Assembly: GCA_030267965.1 (NCBI GenBank)
Contig: BRYA01000065.1
Location: forward strand, 5,429 to 69,428
Length of the DNA stretch: 64,000 nucleotides
Origin: Triparma columacea
Lineage: Eukaryota > Sar > Bolidophyceae > Parmales > Triparmaceae
Reading direction: 5' to 3'
Every line of letters starts with the position of its first letter. Positions within the stretch are counted from its first letter, which is position 1. This document shows positions 49,273 through 58,801 of this stretch, piece after piece. Made by a program: the position numbers and the translations under genes. Under the pieces are notes generated by a model. The model did no database searches. It saw only the letters and a program-made list of their open reading frames with translations, and had not been told where the DNA came from.

Positions 49273-49614
49273 AGAGGACCAGAGAAATAGAAGTACATTG
49301 ATTTATTTAGTAAGGTGGTCCTTCAATTTTTTGGGTCTGGCTTGGGGGAGATTGGGCAGAATTTGGCAAGAAAACTGTTTTTATACACTTTAGCTACGTT
49401 TTATAACCTACCTAATTCTTCATAATACCAACAACGATAATAATACCTACACCATAAACAAACACATCACAGGCTTTAGCTAAATTTGGTCCCCAACAAA
49501 ACTACATCACCCAATCCCTAACTTCAATCTCCTCCTCTCCATCTATACATTCACGCCATACCCTAGCATACTCTAGCTCGTGCACTGCCATAAAAGATCC
49601 TCTCCATCCCTATA
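49273..49614. other. Intergenic region upstream of LRR gene 1 (duplicated)
   Basis: About 340 bases. From roughly 49380 it is similar to 51150-51340: shared stretches include ACCAACAACGATAATAAT/ACCAACAACAATACTACT, CCTACACCAT, CACAGGCTTTA and CCATCTATACATTCACGCCATACCCTA. It marks the left copy of a tandem duplication. Confidence 0.75.
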
Positions 49615-50994
49615 ATGAGTGAATTAGACTTTGCTTATGGTGATGACTATAGTGATGACTATAGTGATGATGATTTTATGATTGACTACGAGGAAGAGGA
49701 AGAGGACGTCCCAGCTGGGTACTATCCCCTTCCCAAAACAGCAGTATACTCTGGCGTAGAGAGCTTCAAAAACAACGATGAACTCACAGAGGTGACTTTT
49801 GCAAAGGGAGTGACAATGATTGGCGATGAGGCCTTCTTGGGATGCTCCTCCCTCGCAGCCATCACAATCCCGGACTCTGTGACGACGGTAAGCGTTGGCG
49901 CCTTCAGGGGATGCTCCTCCCTCGCAGCCATCACAATCCCGGACTCTCTGACGACAATAAGCGATGGCACCTTCTGGGGATGCTCCTCCCTCGCAGCCAT
50001 CACAATTCCAGACTCAGTGACAACAATTGGCGAACACGCCTTCTGCGGATGCTCCTCCCTCGCAGCCATCACAATCTCGGACACAGTGACAACGATTGGC
50101 AATTATGCCTTCAGGGATTGCTCCTCCCTCGCAGCCATCACAATCCCAGACGGAGTGACGATGATTGGCAAATTCTCCTTCTTCGGATGCTCCTCCCTCG
50201 CAGCCATCACAATCCTGGACTCAGTGACGACAATTAGCTATCACGCCTTCCAAGGATGCTCCTCCCTCACGGCCATCATAATCCCGGACTCAGTGGAGAC
50301 GATTGACGATCAAGCCTTCATGGATTGCTCCTCCCTCACGGCCATCACAATCCCGGACGGAGTGACGACGATAACCCCTGCCGGCTTCAAGGGTTGCTCC
50401 TCCCTCGCAGCCATCACAATCCCGGACTCTGTGACGACGGTAAGCTATTCCGCCTTCCAAGGATGCTCCTCCCTCACGGCCATCACAATCCCGGACACAG
50501 TGACGTCGATTGGCAATGGCGCCTTCAGAGGATGCTCCTCCCTCGCAGCCATCACAATCCCGGATGGAGTGACGAAGATTGACATTGCGACCTTCCAGGA
50601 ATGCTCCTCCCTCGCAGCCATCACAATCCCGGACTCAGTGACGTCGATTGACAATGACGCCTTCTCCGAATGCTCCTCCCTGACCAAACTATTTCTATCT
50701 CCTGCCGTCTCCATTGGTTTAGACTGCTTCTTAAACTGCACGGCCCTAATTTCTGCCGCTGCCGATCAAAATATGTCGACTGTCTTGGACCTCCTCAATT
50801 CTAGGTGGCACCGCATACTTGAGCGCGTCACCGTTCTGACCTGCCTCAAGAAACTCTTGGAGGACCAGCCCAGGAGATCGGATAGGCAGAAGCGGAAGCG
50901 CCTTGACGGAGATGAAGTGGTCGCGCTTCAGGGAACTGCGGCATACAAGAGGCTCCCGAAGGTTATGTGGAGAGTTATTCTGGAATTTCTGTAA
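49615..50994 (+). CDS. BspA-type leucine-rich repeat (LRR_5) protein, copy 1
   Basis: Intronless, 459 residues. An Asp/Tyr/Glu-rich N-terminus (residues 1-35) is followed by about 14 tandem 23-residue repeats of the form GCSSLAAITIPDSVTTIGxxAF and a C-terminal helical cap ending PKVMWRVILEFL. No signal peptide or membrane helix, so probably cytosolic or nuclear. BspA/TpLRR repeats form a beta-solenoid used for protein binding. The repeats are 69 bases at DNA level and differ at few positions, indicating recent amplification or gene conversion. The neighbouring copy at 51402 has the same architecture with fewer repeats. Partner unknown. Confidence 0.9.
   Translation: MSELDFAYGDDYSDDYSDDDFMIDYEEEEEDVPAGYYPLPKTAVYSGVESFKNNDELTEVTFAKGVTMIGDEAFLGCSSLAAITIPDSVTTVSVGAFRGCSSLAAITIPDSLTTISDGTFWGCSSLAAITIPDSVTTIGEHAFCGCSSLAAITISDTVTTIGNYAFRDCSSLAAITIPDGVTMIGKFSFFGCSSLAAITILDSVTTISYHAFQGCSSLTAIIIPDSVETIDDQAFMDCSSLTAITIPDGVTTITPAGFKGCSSLAAITIPDSVTTVSYSAFQGCSSLTAITIPDTVTSIGNGAFRGCSSLAAITIPDGVTKIDIATFQECSSLAAITIPDSVTSIDNDAFSECSSLTKLFLSPAVSIGLDCFLNCTALISAAADQNMSTVLDLLNSRWHRILERVTVLTCLKKLLEDQPRRSDRQKRKRLDGDEVVALQGTAAYKRLPKVMWRVILEFL
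49785..50690 (+). repeat. 69-bp coding repeats of LRR gene 1
   Basis: About 13 tandem 69-base units, each containing TGCTCCTCCCTCGCAGCCAT followed by CACAATCCCGGACTC or a close variant. Some units match over more than 60 bases, including synonymous sites. Confidence 0.9.
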
Positions 50995-51401
50995 CTCTAA
51001 AGTCACTGTTGAACGGCACACAGAAGAGTCCTTCATTTTCACGAGAACGCTTTCTTATAAACAAACGTTTTCTTTTTTGGAGGCTCCAAAAGCAACCACA
51101 TTTATTTTGGGGCTTTTGGGAAAGATTTGGGCATTATTGACAAGAAAGCTGTATTACAAGCTTTAGCTACTCTTTACAACCGACTACACTCTTCACAATA
51201 CCAACAACAATACTACTACCTACACCATATCCAAACGCATTACAGGCTTTAAATAAAATTTGGTCCAACAAAACCACATCGCCCAATACCTAACTTTCAA
51301 TCTCCTCCTCTCCATCTATACATTCACGCCATACCCTAACTCAAGCGCTCTAAGGGTTTGGTCTTTCATCCTTCACAAATCCTTCCCAAATTCTTCCCAA
51401 A
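50995..51401. other. Intergenic region between the LRR copies (duplicated)
   Basis: Two duplicated parts: 50995-51100 resembles 52236-52345 (CACTGTTGAACGGC, ACAAACGTTTTCTTTTTTGG, AGGCTCCAAAA), and 51150-51340 resembles 49380-49560. The unit of duplication therefore includes the gene plus both flanks. No other gene seen. Confidence 0.8.
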
Positions 51402-52235
51402 ATGCCCAAATCAGCAGTATACTCTGGCAAAGAGACATTCCAATTTGATCGTGAACTCACAGAGGTGACTTTTGCAAAGGGAGTGACGTCGATTGGCAAC
51501 GGCGCCTTCGAAAGATGCTCCTCCCTCGCAGCCATCACAATCCCGGACTCAGTGACGACGATCGGCGATCACGCCTTCTACAAATGCTCTTCCCTCACGG
51601 CCGTTACCATCCCAATTGGAGTGATGACAATTGGCAAAAACGCCTTCGACGGATGCTCCTCCCTCACGGCCATCACAATCCCGGAGGGAGTGTCGACAAT
51701 AAGCGATGGCACCTTCGCGAGATGCCCCTCCCTCGCAGCCATCACAATCCCGGACGGAGTGACGTCAATTGGCGTTCACGCCTTCAGGGAATGCTCCTCC
51801 CTCGCATCCATCACAATCCCGGACTCAGTGACGACGATTGGCTGGCACGCCTTCGACGGATGCTCCTCCCTCGCAGCCATCACCATCCCGGACGGAGTGA
51901 CAACGATTGGCGATGCCGCCTTCTCCGGATGCTCTGCCTTGACGAGACTCAGTTTATCTCCTGCCGTTTACGTCGGTATCCACTGCTTCTGGAACTGCAC
52001 TGCCCTAGACACTGCCACTGCCGCTCAAAATATGCCGACTGTCGAGGCCCTTCTCCATTCTAGGTGGCACCGCATACGCGAACGCGTCACCGTTCTGACC
52101 TGCCTCAAGGCACTCTTTACTACGCAAAAAAAGAGGAAGCGAGAGGACGGAGGTGAAGCGCAAACACTTGGGGTAACCGCGACACGCAAGAGGCTCCCGA
52201 AGGTCATGTGGAGAGTTATTCTGGAATTTCTGTAA
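51402..52235 (+). CDS. BspA-type leucine-rich repeat (LRR_5) protein, copy 2
   Basis: Intronless, 277 residues. It starts MPKSAVYSGKETF, aligning with LPKTAVYSGVESF inside copy 1, so it lacks the acidic N-terminal 35 residues. About seven or eight 23-residue LRR_5 units follow, then the same C-terminal cap (HRIRERVTVLTCLKALF ... RLPKVMWRVILEFL). Copy 1 and copy 2 share near-identical first repeats (ELTEVTFAKGVT) and 3' flanks, so this is a tandem duplicate that gained or lost repeats. No localisation signal is visible. Confidence 0.88.
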   Translation: MPKSAVYSGKETFQFDRELTEVTFAKGVTSIGNGAFERCSSLAAITIPDSVTTIGDHAFYKCSSLTAVTIPIGVMTIGKNAFDGCSSLTAITIPEGVSTISDGTFARCPSLAAITIPDGVTSIGVHAFRECSSLASITIPDSVTTIGWHAFDGCSSLAAITIPDGVTTIGDAAFSGCSALTRLSLSPAVYVGIHCFWNCTALDTATAAQNMPTVEALLHSRWHRIRERVTVLTCLKALFTTQKKRKREDGGEAQTLGVTATRKRLPKVMWRVILEFL

Positions 52236-52581
52236 CTCTAAAATCACTGTTGAACGGCCATGCAGAAGGGTCCCGAAATAACGAACAACGTTTTCTTTGT
52301 CCTTACGAACAAACATTTTCTTTTTTGGAGGCTCCAAAAACCTCATGTAACCTCATGTGGGCGGCCCATTCTTCTCCCATCCCGCACCTTTCTTTTCTCT
52401 CCCCCACCATTGTTTCTAAATTAGGCAATTTGGGTTGATTTAGTCCTTCTCGGCTCATCATCCTTAGTAGTGTATTTGAATAGTCGTTTAACATCACTTC
52501 CACTGTGTGATATATTTATTAGTGATAAGACTGAGTAAATAAGTTGGGTGGAACATCGACTCGCGTTGCTCTGTATCCTAA
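52236..52581. other. Intergenic region upstream of PabA-PabB gene
   Basis: The first 110 bases are a duplicated LRR 3' flank. The remainder, 52345-52581, is AT-rich unique sequence and presumably the promoter of the next gene. Nothing else recognised. Confidence 0.5.
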
Positions 52582-54927
52582 ATGCAGCTCCTTAATGATA
52601 TATTACGACTATTCATATTGACTATCTTGTTAATATCATCAATATCATTCATACCATATCATCCTATTGTCAAATCACGTCTTCAAACAAATTTTCCTCC
52701 TCCTACTCCATATCCCCGACAACTAAATCTCCAAAACAAACTCCACTCCCACACCCACCTCAACAATAAACCCCACATAGTAATAATAGATTCATCAGAC
52801 TCATACACCTACAACATACCCCTATACCTAACATCACACTGCACAGTCCTCCCCTCAACCTGTCCCTTATCATCCATAACATCCTTGAATCCAGACGGTA
52901 TTATAATAGGACCCGGCCCTGGTAGTGTTACCGTACCATCAGACGTAGGTATTCTCCATGATGTGCTTCGCGAATTCCGCGGTAAAATTCCCATGTTAGG
53001 TGTATGTCTCGGTATGCAGTTCATGCACGTGTTCGGTAGCTCCACCTCGGATGATAGAGGTGTGAAAGTAATGGATAAAGTAAAGCACGGTAGAGTTGAA
53101 GAGGGTTGGACTAGGTATCATAGTTACGGCGTGGTCGGTAAAGTTAGAGGTACGGTTAAACATACGTGGAAGGAAGATGGGGTTGTTAATATCGTGGAGT
53201 TTCATGAAGAGGGGGAGGATGTATGGGGATGGGGGATACAGGGACACCCGGAGAGTGTGGGGAGTAAGGGGGGGAAGGAGTATTTAAGGAGGTTTGAGGA
53301 ATGGGTAGAGAGAAGTATGAAGGAGAAAAGAGGGAGGAAAAAAATTGAGGTTGGTGAGGAGGTCAAGGATATTACAACTAAAGATATGGAGGTGAAAAAG
53401 AGTCAAGATGTCTCCCATGTTCAGGAAACTCCTACTCGTCCCATAGTAAGCATCCCACTCCCAACCTGGGCAACGGTAGAAGTGTTTCAAAGTTACCTCT
53501 TCAACCTGAACGTCGGAAACCAAGGTTTCAAAACTCCTACATTCCACTTAGACTCAGGAGGTCTCTCAGACGTAGGTCCAAGTAGACCAGATGGTGAGGG
53601 AGGGTATCACGATAGATACCATTACATGGGCTACGGTCGTCGGTTCCACGGTGGTCTCTCAGACGCTGTAGACTCAGGTACCAAGGGTTTGTGGGATGGT
53701 GAGGGGAGGGGGGAGTTTAAAGGTGGGGTTGTGGGGTACCTTAGCTACGAGTATGGGAGGGGGTGCTTCGATGGGGACGGGGGGGATGAGGGGGATGGGG
53801 GGAAGTGGATGGAGGTTGAGGAGTGGGTCGTTTTTGATAAATTGGAGGGGAAGGGATGGGCGTGCGGGGGGAGGGAAGGGGTAGAGAGACTTGTTAGGGA
53901 ACTTAAGGAATGGGACATGGGGAGGGCGGGACAGCGGGAGGTGGGGGGGGGGAGGAGGAAGTTCCTGGACGACGAGGTCGTCTGCAGGGAGACTGACTTT
54001 GACCATGGGGATGACGGTAACTGGAGGCTCTCAAAGTCTAGGGAAGAGTACATAGCAGACATTGTTGAGGCGAAGAAACTAATAACGACGGGGAACACAT
54101 ACGAGATATGTCTAACGAACGAGGTGTCCCGTGACCTCCCTGACGAAGTTAGGGCTTCTGATATTTACCAAGCACTTAGAAGGATCAACCCTGCACCCTA
54201 CGGGGCGTACATGGACTTTGGGGACCTGCAGGTCTGCTGCAGCAGCCCGGAGAGGTTCTTAAGGATAAAGGAGGGTGGTAAAATGGAGAGCAAGCCAATC
54301 AAGGGTACCCGTAAGCGTAGCGCAGACCCACAGCTTGACGATGCCGCTAGGAGGGAGCTTGAAAACAGCGGTAAGGACAGGGCTGAGAACCTTATGATCG
54401 TCGACCTCGTAAGGGCTGACTTTGGGAGGACCTGTAGGAGGGGGTCTGTGGAGGTTCCAAGGTTCATTGAGGTCGAGAGCTACGCAACTGTGCACCAGCT
54501 TGTTAGCACTATAAGGGGGGAGATAGAGGAGGGTGGAAGTACTTCGGATGCTGTAAGGGCGTGCTTCCCTGGGGGAAGCATGACGGGAGCACCGAAGAAA
54601 AGGACGATGGGTTATATAAGGGAATTTGAGGGTAGGGATAGGGGGGTTTACTCAGGGAGCATTGGGTGGGCGAGTAGGGGGGAGGTCGACCTTAACATAT
54701 GCATAAGGACGGCTGTGGTGGAGGGGGGGAAGGTTAAGATTGGATGCGGGGGTGCGATCACTGTTAGGAGCGAGGAAGAGGAGGAATGGCAGGAGGCTAT
54801 GGTCAAGGGGAACGTCGTTAGGAAGGCAGTTGAGGTTGCTATACTTGAGAAGGAGAGGGAGAGGGAGGTAGAGGAGATTAGAGGGAGGGAACGGATGAGG
54901 ATGGATGAGGTTAAAGTTGAACGGTAA
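52582..54927 (+). CDS. ADCS: Aminodeoxychorismate synthase, PabA-PabB fusion, probably plastid-targeted
   Basis: Intronless, 781 residues. Residues 1-24 are a hydrophobic signal-like helix; then SSISFIPYHPIVKSR, with Phe placed like the +1 Phe of the ASAFAP motif, and a basic Ser/Thr/Pro/Asn-rich transit-like segment to about residue 65. The glutaminase domain (about 68-250) has GIIIGPGPGS, the nucleophile MLGVCLGMQ and GIQGHPESVG. After a charged linker, the chorismate-binding domain (about 470-760) has TGNTYEICLTNE, APYGAYMDF, SSPERFL, the PabB signature PIKGTRKR (Lys rather than the Ala of anthranilate synthase), DRAENLMIVDLVR and FPGGSMTGAPKKR. It converts chorismate and glutamine to 4-amino-4-deoxychorismate, the p-aminobenzoate precursor of folate. 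The fused form is typical of plants, fungi and protists. The middle section is G-rich and less conserved. Confidence 0.93.
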   Translation: MQLLNDILRLFILTILLISSISFIPYHPIVKSRLQTNFPPPTPYPRQLNLQNKLHSHTHLNNKPHIVIIDSSDSYTYNIPLYLTSHCTVLPSTCPLSSITSLNPDGIIIGPGPGSVTVPSDVGILHDVLREFRGKIPMLGVCLGMQFMHVFGSSTSDDRGVKVMDKVKHGRVEEGWTRYHSYGVVGKVRGTVKHTWKEDGVVNIVEFHEEGEDVWGWGIQGHPESVGSKGGKEYLRRFEEWVERSMKEKRGRKKIEVGEEVKDITTKDMEVKKSQDVSHVQETPTRPIVSIPLPTWATVEVFQSYLFNLNVGNQGFKTPTFHLDSGGLSDVGPSRPDGEGGYHDRYHYMGYGRRFHGGLSDAVDSGTKGLWDGEGRGEFKGGVVGYLSYEYGRGCFDGDGGDEGDGGKWMEVEEWVVFDKLEGKGWACGGREGVERLVRELKEWDMGRAGQREVGGGRRKFLDDEVVCRETDFDHGDDGNWRLSKSREEYIADIVEAKKLITTGNTYEICLTNEVSRDLPDEVRASDIYQALRRINPAPYGAYMDFGDLQVCCSSPERFLRIKEGGKMESKPIKGTRKRSADPQLDDAARRELENSGKDRAENLMIVDLVRADFGRTCRRGSVEVPRFIEVESYATVHQLVSTIRGEIEEGGSTSDAVRACFPGGSMTGAPKKRTMGYIREFEGRDRGVYSGSIGWASRGEVDLNICIRTAVVEGGKVKIGCGGAITVRSEEEEEWQEAMVKGNVVRKAVEVAILEKEREREVEEIRGRERMRMDEVKVER

Positions 54928-55040
54928 GGGGGCGTGTGTGAATCCCTCTTTTTCTTTGAAGAACATGTACAGGGGTTTATTTTTTATACCGCTTTCTTCA
55001 GCCCTTTCAACCCGTTAATGCTCAACCCGTTAATGCTTCG

Positions 55041-56836
55041 TCACTTTGCGATTGACAAGAGGATCAAACAGGAGAACGTCAGAGTGATGAATATCTTCCC
55101 TACAAAACTCTTCAACAGGTTCCCGAAGAACCTCCACCGACCCTTCGTCGTCTTTGCACCTGTAAGTAAGTCCCAATACTTTGAGTGAAAGACACCCAAG
55201 CCCCCAAAAACTTCCATGAAGACGCAGTAGAAGTCCAGTATGACTTCCGGGCCTACTTGAAATTGGACAATAGAATAGATTTGCGATCTATCCACAGCTT
55301 GACTTGCCTCGAGGTTTAATGCGCCTGTAGGAACAGCGAAAATCAGGATTGCCACAGCTGCAGCACAAGACAAATATTCCACAACCATATCATTATTTCC
55401 ATCTTGTGCACGTAGCATTCCCCTCTTCCTGTAAGCAACCTTTTCCTCTTCTGTCCATTTCCCTCCCTTTCGCAAACCATCCTTTAGGTAGTTGTTGAAA
55501 AAGAAGACCCTAACGCCCATCTCTAACATGCATCCGAACAGCGACATGAGCTGCGCAATCTGCTGGGAAGGGATAGATAGCTGGAGGACCCTACAGAGCA
55601 ACGCTGTAGCGAACTCATATCCGAACAACATGCAATCGGCAGCCCAAACAGTAAGCCCATCGCCAACGAACTCGACAAGTTTGATTTCAGCCTTGTTGCC
55701 TGTGACTTTCACCAAGAGAGCAAGCACAGAGATTGCCGCTTTCCATGTGTCAGTGTCATATGCATTGTAGAGCGCAAATATAAGGGACGAGTACACAACG
55801 ATCATTACGCAGGTAAAGAGACAGGGGAGGGTAGTGATCACGGCAGTTTTCAGTCGTTGTTTCTTTGTCTTCTTCGTCTTTACTTTCACTATCTCCCCGT
55901 TGTCAGAGGCTACTTTGTCACGGGTACTTTTTACAGCCAATTGCATCAAATCTCCAATGCCTTTACCCATGAGATCAGGCATCATGGAGCTGCATACCCC
56001 CATAAAGACGCACATAATGACAACCAGTACGCCACTCCCTAGTAATAAACAGTCGGCAAAAACGCCGGAAGCATCATGACGAGGAAGAATCTGGAATAGA
56101 AAACCAACGGTACGCCCTTCTCAAGCCCAAATAAAAAGAACGTACACATGCCCGCACAAGAAAATGCGCATCCTATACTGAGAAATTGCTTTGTCCGTCT
56201 TTCTCTCTCATCAGAGTAAGTATCCACAAAATCTACTCGACCGTAATCCTCGATCGTCGAGTTAGTTCCAAATTGAAGAACAGCAGCGTCTCGGATAGAA
56301 ACTCCTTGTAGAAAACTCCAAAATCCGTAGATTAACCCTGCTACAACAACGCATAGCACAGCAGATATGAGCAACATGACTCCAATATTCCATGTTGTCT
56401 GAACGAGCGCTTCCTTGAGTGTGATGTCGAAGTTATGCACTTCCTCGCCCTCCTTGAAGCCGCTCTTAGCTACAGCCTTATCAGCGTCCATCCTCTCGCC
56501 TAGCTTCAACAAAGAACCAAGAATGTTGTTTGCCTGTGTTGCTCCCCTCCTGGCACCAGGTGCTTGGACCGATGTCAGCGTTCTCTTAATATGTTGACTA
56601 GCCTCTTCTTCCTTTTTCGCCTCCCGCTTGCCCCTGTCCTCCAACTCCTGTAAACAAGAGATAGCGAACATGGACAAACCGTTGGGGGTGTCCTCACGAT
56701 CAGCAAAGGCCTTGATTTGAGCGAGGTCAAAAGAGGAGACTTTGTCGACCGCTCCAGACATTGTCTCACGAAACACATCCAGGATGTCGGCAGTGATGTC
56801 GGCAGTGGGGGCTTTGAGAGCCGAAGATTTGTCCAT
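55041..56836 (-). CDS. Multipass membrane protein of unknown function, split by a one-base frameshift
   Basis: Two abutting frames: 56836-56039 (265 codons, MDKSSALKAPTADI ...) and the continuation to 55041. The first stops just after a membrane helix (FYSRFFLVMMLPAF); the second, read upstream of its first ATG, continues hydrophobic (ADCLLLGSGVLVVIMC). Adding one base to the A5 run at 56058-56062 (T5 on the coding strand) makes one open frame of about 598 codons with seven or eight helices and basic loops (KTKKTKKQR). No splice pair explains the junction. The N-terminal 170 residues are soluble. No family was recognised. It is either a sequencing indel or a genuine disruption. Tail-to-tail with the PabA-PabB gene. 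Confidence 0.7.
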
Positions 56837-57200
56837 GATAAATGCCTTTGCGATCAGTTGAGACTGAGATTAAGTTAAGAGGTTAAGGCACTTGAAACCA
56901 GACGGGTATTGTATAGGTATAATAGGTACTCGCTTCTGAAGGTTCGGTTTTTAGGAATAGGTGCCTAAAGTGTATTGGGGAGGAGGAAATAATAAATGCT
57001 GGGCAAGAGAACCTTCCTTTCAGTGAAAAATAAATGATCTCTGAGACAAAAACAAAAGTGAATGAAACCAAAAACAAAACTACCAAAACGAACACGACTA
57101 ATTCATTCATTTCAAGAACGTTCGTTTATATATATATATTTAACCTCGCAGGAAACTCAAGCGTCTCATTTCTTTCGTCTAGACATTCTTGACTGACTTT
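56837..57200. other. Intergenic region
   Basis: AT-rich, about 360 bases, with a short TA repeat near 57125-57140. It holds the presumed promoter of the membrane protein gene. No gene seen. Confidence 0.45.
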
Positions 57201-57205
57201 GGTCC

Positions 57206-57424
57206 CTAGCCTCCCGCCGTCACCGTGACGTCGATCGCCCCCTTCTCTGTTCTTGCCTTCGCCGCCGTCAAGACTTGAGGGTCCCCAGCTGGGACCTCCT
57301 CCCCCCACTCGATCAGGGTGCTGTTGCCACTTCCAAAGATTGTGACGTCCCTGAGGGTCAGCACCCTTTCCTCCCCCCCCTCGGCCCTTTCCTCGTCCCC
57401 TACAATCTCCCCCGCACTCCATGC
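57206..57424 (-). CDS. Possible small protein or 3' UTR frame
   Basis: An open frame with an ATG at 57424 (MAWSAGEIVGDEERAEGG) giving about 72 residues, ending VTVTAGG. It lies 32 bases after the stop of the type I membrane protein on the same strand. Val/Thr/Gly-rich strands could be a beta domain. Such a short gap suggests it is transcript 3' sequence or a mis-spliced last exon of that gene. Weak call. Confidence 0.25.
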   Translation of the reverse strand, partial: AWSAGEIVGDEERAEGGEERVLTLRDVTIFGSGNSTLIEWGEEVPAGDPQVLTAAKARTEKGAIDVTVTAGG

Positions 57425-57455
57425 CATGGTGCACGACCCCAGTAGTGCTGTGCAC

Positions 57456-58481
57456 CTACAATTCACTCTCCGGCACAGGCAACATCATCTTCGTACCCGG
57501 TGGTGCGTCCTTCGGCACGTCGACCATGATCAACCTGTCCTTATAAATCACTGAAACTGCGGTCCCTCCTCCCCAAAAGGGTACGTCAACTTCAACCATT
57601 TCAACTGGTGCTGGTACTGGTGCTGGCACTGGTGCTGGCACTGGTGCTGGCACTGGTGCTGCCGCTGGTGCTGCCGCTAGTGTTGGCATAATTGGCACTG
57701 GTACTGCCACTGGTGCTGCCGCTAGTGCTGTCACCATTGGCACTGCGATTTGATGCTGCATCTGCTGCTGCATCTGCTGCTGCGGTTGCTCCTGCGGGGT
57801 CTTCGTCATCTGCAGGCCCATTAGCTCCGGTTGCTCCGGTTGCTGAAAGGTTAGGGTTATAGGCTTCGGGTTCTCCTGTTGCTGGTGTTGCTCCGGTTGC
57901 TGAAAGGTTGGGGTTACAGGCTTCCCCTGCGGAGTGCCGTGCACATTTGCTGAAGCCTTCTTCTTGTGGTTGTAGTAGCAGCAGCCGCAGCAGCAGCAAA
58001 GAACAACCGGAAGTAAAACAGCGATCAGACCGATGAAGAAATGTAGAGCTTCTTCATCATCATCATCATCATCATCATCCATATCCTTGCAGCCGTCAAA
58101 AATACTCTCGCAATTGCTTATATCCTCGCACGTGTCGCCGTGGTACTCGCAATTTTCCGGAGTTGTACAAAAGTACTCCCACTGTCCCGGGTTGTGGTAG
58201 CAGCAGCACGCCCCATTGTCATCATCATCATCATCATCATCATCGTCGTCGTTGACCTGGCAGTGTCCATGCCCACTTTTCTTACGGCATTCACCGCCGT
58301 TGCCTCTTACTGGTTCCCAATAGCAATCGTTGGAACCGTCGACTGGGTTGCCGTCGCCGTCTTCGTAGCAGCCGGCGCAATTATCATCATTATTACAGGC
58401 GAACGAGGCAGCACTAGATTTCGCTATCAAGAGGGAGAGGAGCAAGAAGAAGAAAACAAGGCGTGTTGCGGGAGACAACAT
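57456..58481 (-). CDS. Type I membrane protein with Cys-rich ectodomain, Asp tracts and Pro/Ala-rich tail
   Basis: Intronless, 341 residues from ATG 58481; the frame is open further upstream (to 58604) but the signal peptide MLSPATRLVFFFLLLSLLIA makes this start the natural one. The ectodomain (about 25-140) has around 18 cysteines and two Asp homopolymers of 11 and 8-9 residues. A single helix (FFIGLIAVLLPVVLCCCCGCC) follows, then a Gln/Pro-rich tail with FQQPEQ repeats, (APVP)n repeats and a conserved-looking end, IMVDVPKDAPPGTKMMLPVP, like the VxVPxGxxPG motif common in algal proteins. The Asp tracts could bind calcium or silica-related cations; this is speculation. Function unknown. Confidence 0.75.
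   Translation of the reverse strand: MLSPATRLVFFFLLLSLLIAKSSAASFACNNDDNCAGCYEDGDGNPVDGSNDCYWEPVRGNGGECRKKSGHGHCQVNDDDDDDDDDDDNGACCCYHNPGQWEYFCTTPENCEYHGDTCEDISNCESIFDGCKDMDDDDDDDDEEALHFFIGLIAVLLPVVLCCCCGCCYYNHKKKASANVHGTPQGKPVTPTFQQPEQHQQQENPKPITLTFQQPEQPELMGLQMTKTPQEQPQQQMQQQMQHQIAVPMVTALAAAPVAVPVPIMPTLAAAPAAAPVPAPVPAPVPAPVPAPVEMVEVDVPFWGGGTAVSVIYKDRLIMVDVPKDAPPGTKMMLPVPESEL
57604..57700 (-). repeat. 12-bp Pro-Ala-Pro-Val coding repeat
   Basis: Tandem GGTGCTGGCACT-like units (plus strand) encode the alternating Pro/Ala/Val tail of the type I membrane protein. Confidence 0.8.
58051..58083 (-). repeat. Trinucleotide (ATC/GAT)n microsatellite, coding
   Basis: A perfect CAT/ATC run encodes the juxtamembrane Asp tract. 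A second run at about 58217-58252 encodes the other Asp tract in the ectodomain. Confidence 0.9.
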
Positions 58482-58801
58482 TTTAGAGGATTCAAAGTTG
58501 AGTGTGATTCCGAAGTGGTGGCTGGAGTAGAGGTAGAGTAGTAGTAAAATTGAGTGTAGAAACAGATGGCCATTCTGGAAACGCACATGGGAAACACATA
58601 ACATTCTAGAAAACTATGATTCGTCGTATAAAATCCCAGATTTCGTCGATTTCGTCTTGGACCGGAATGAGATATAGAAACGTTAGCCAAGTTCCCCTTT
58701 GAATTTAGTTAAAACGTTGTTTCCTTCCCATCAATTCCATTATCAAAAGTCTCATCAGTCAGATTCGTTCCCTCCCCCCCCCCTTCCCAAAGGTTTTCCC
58801 T

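Noticed and set aside
49920..50690. Regular 69-bp repeats considered as a CRISPR-like or satellite array
   Set aside because: The units translate in one frame as LRR_5 repeats with no spacers; they are coding.
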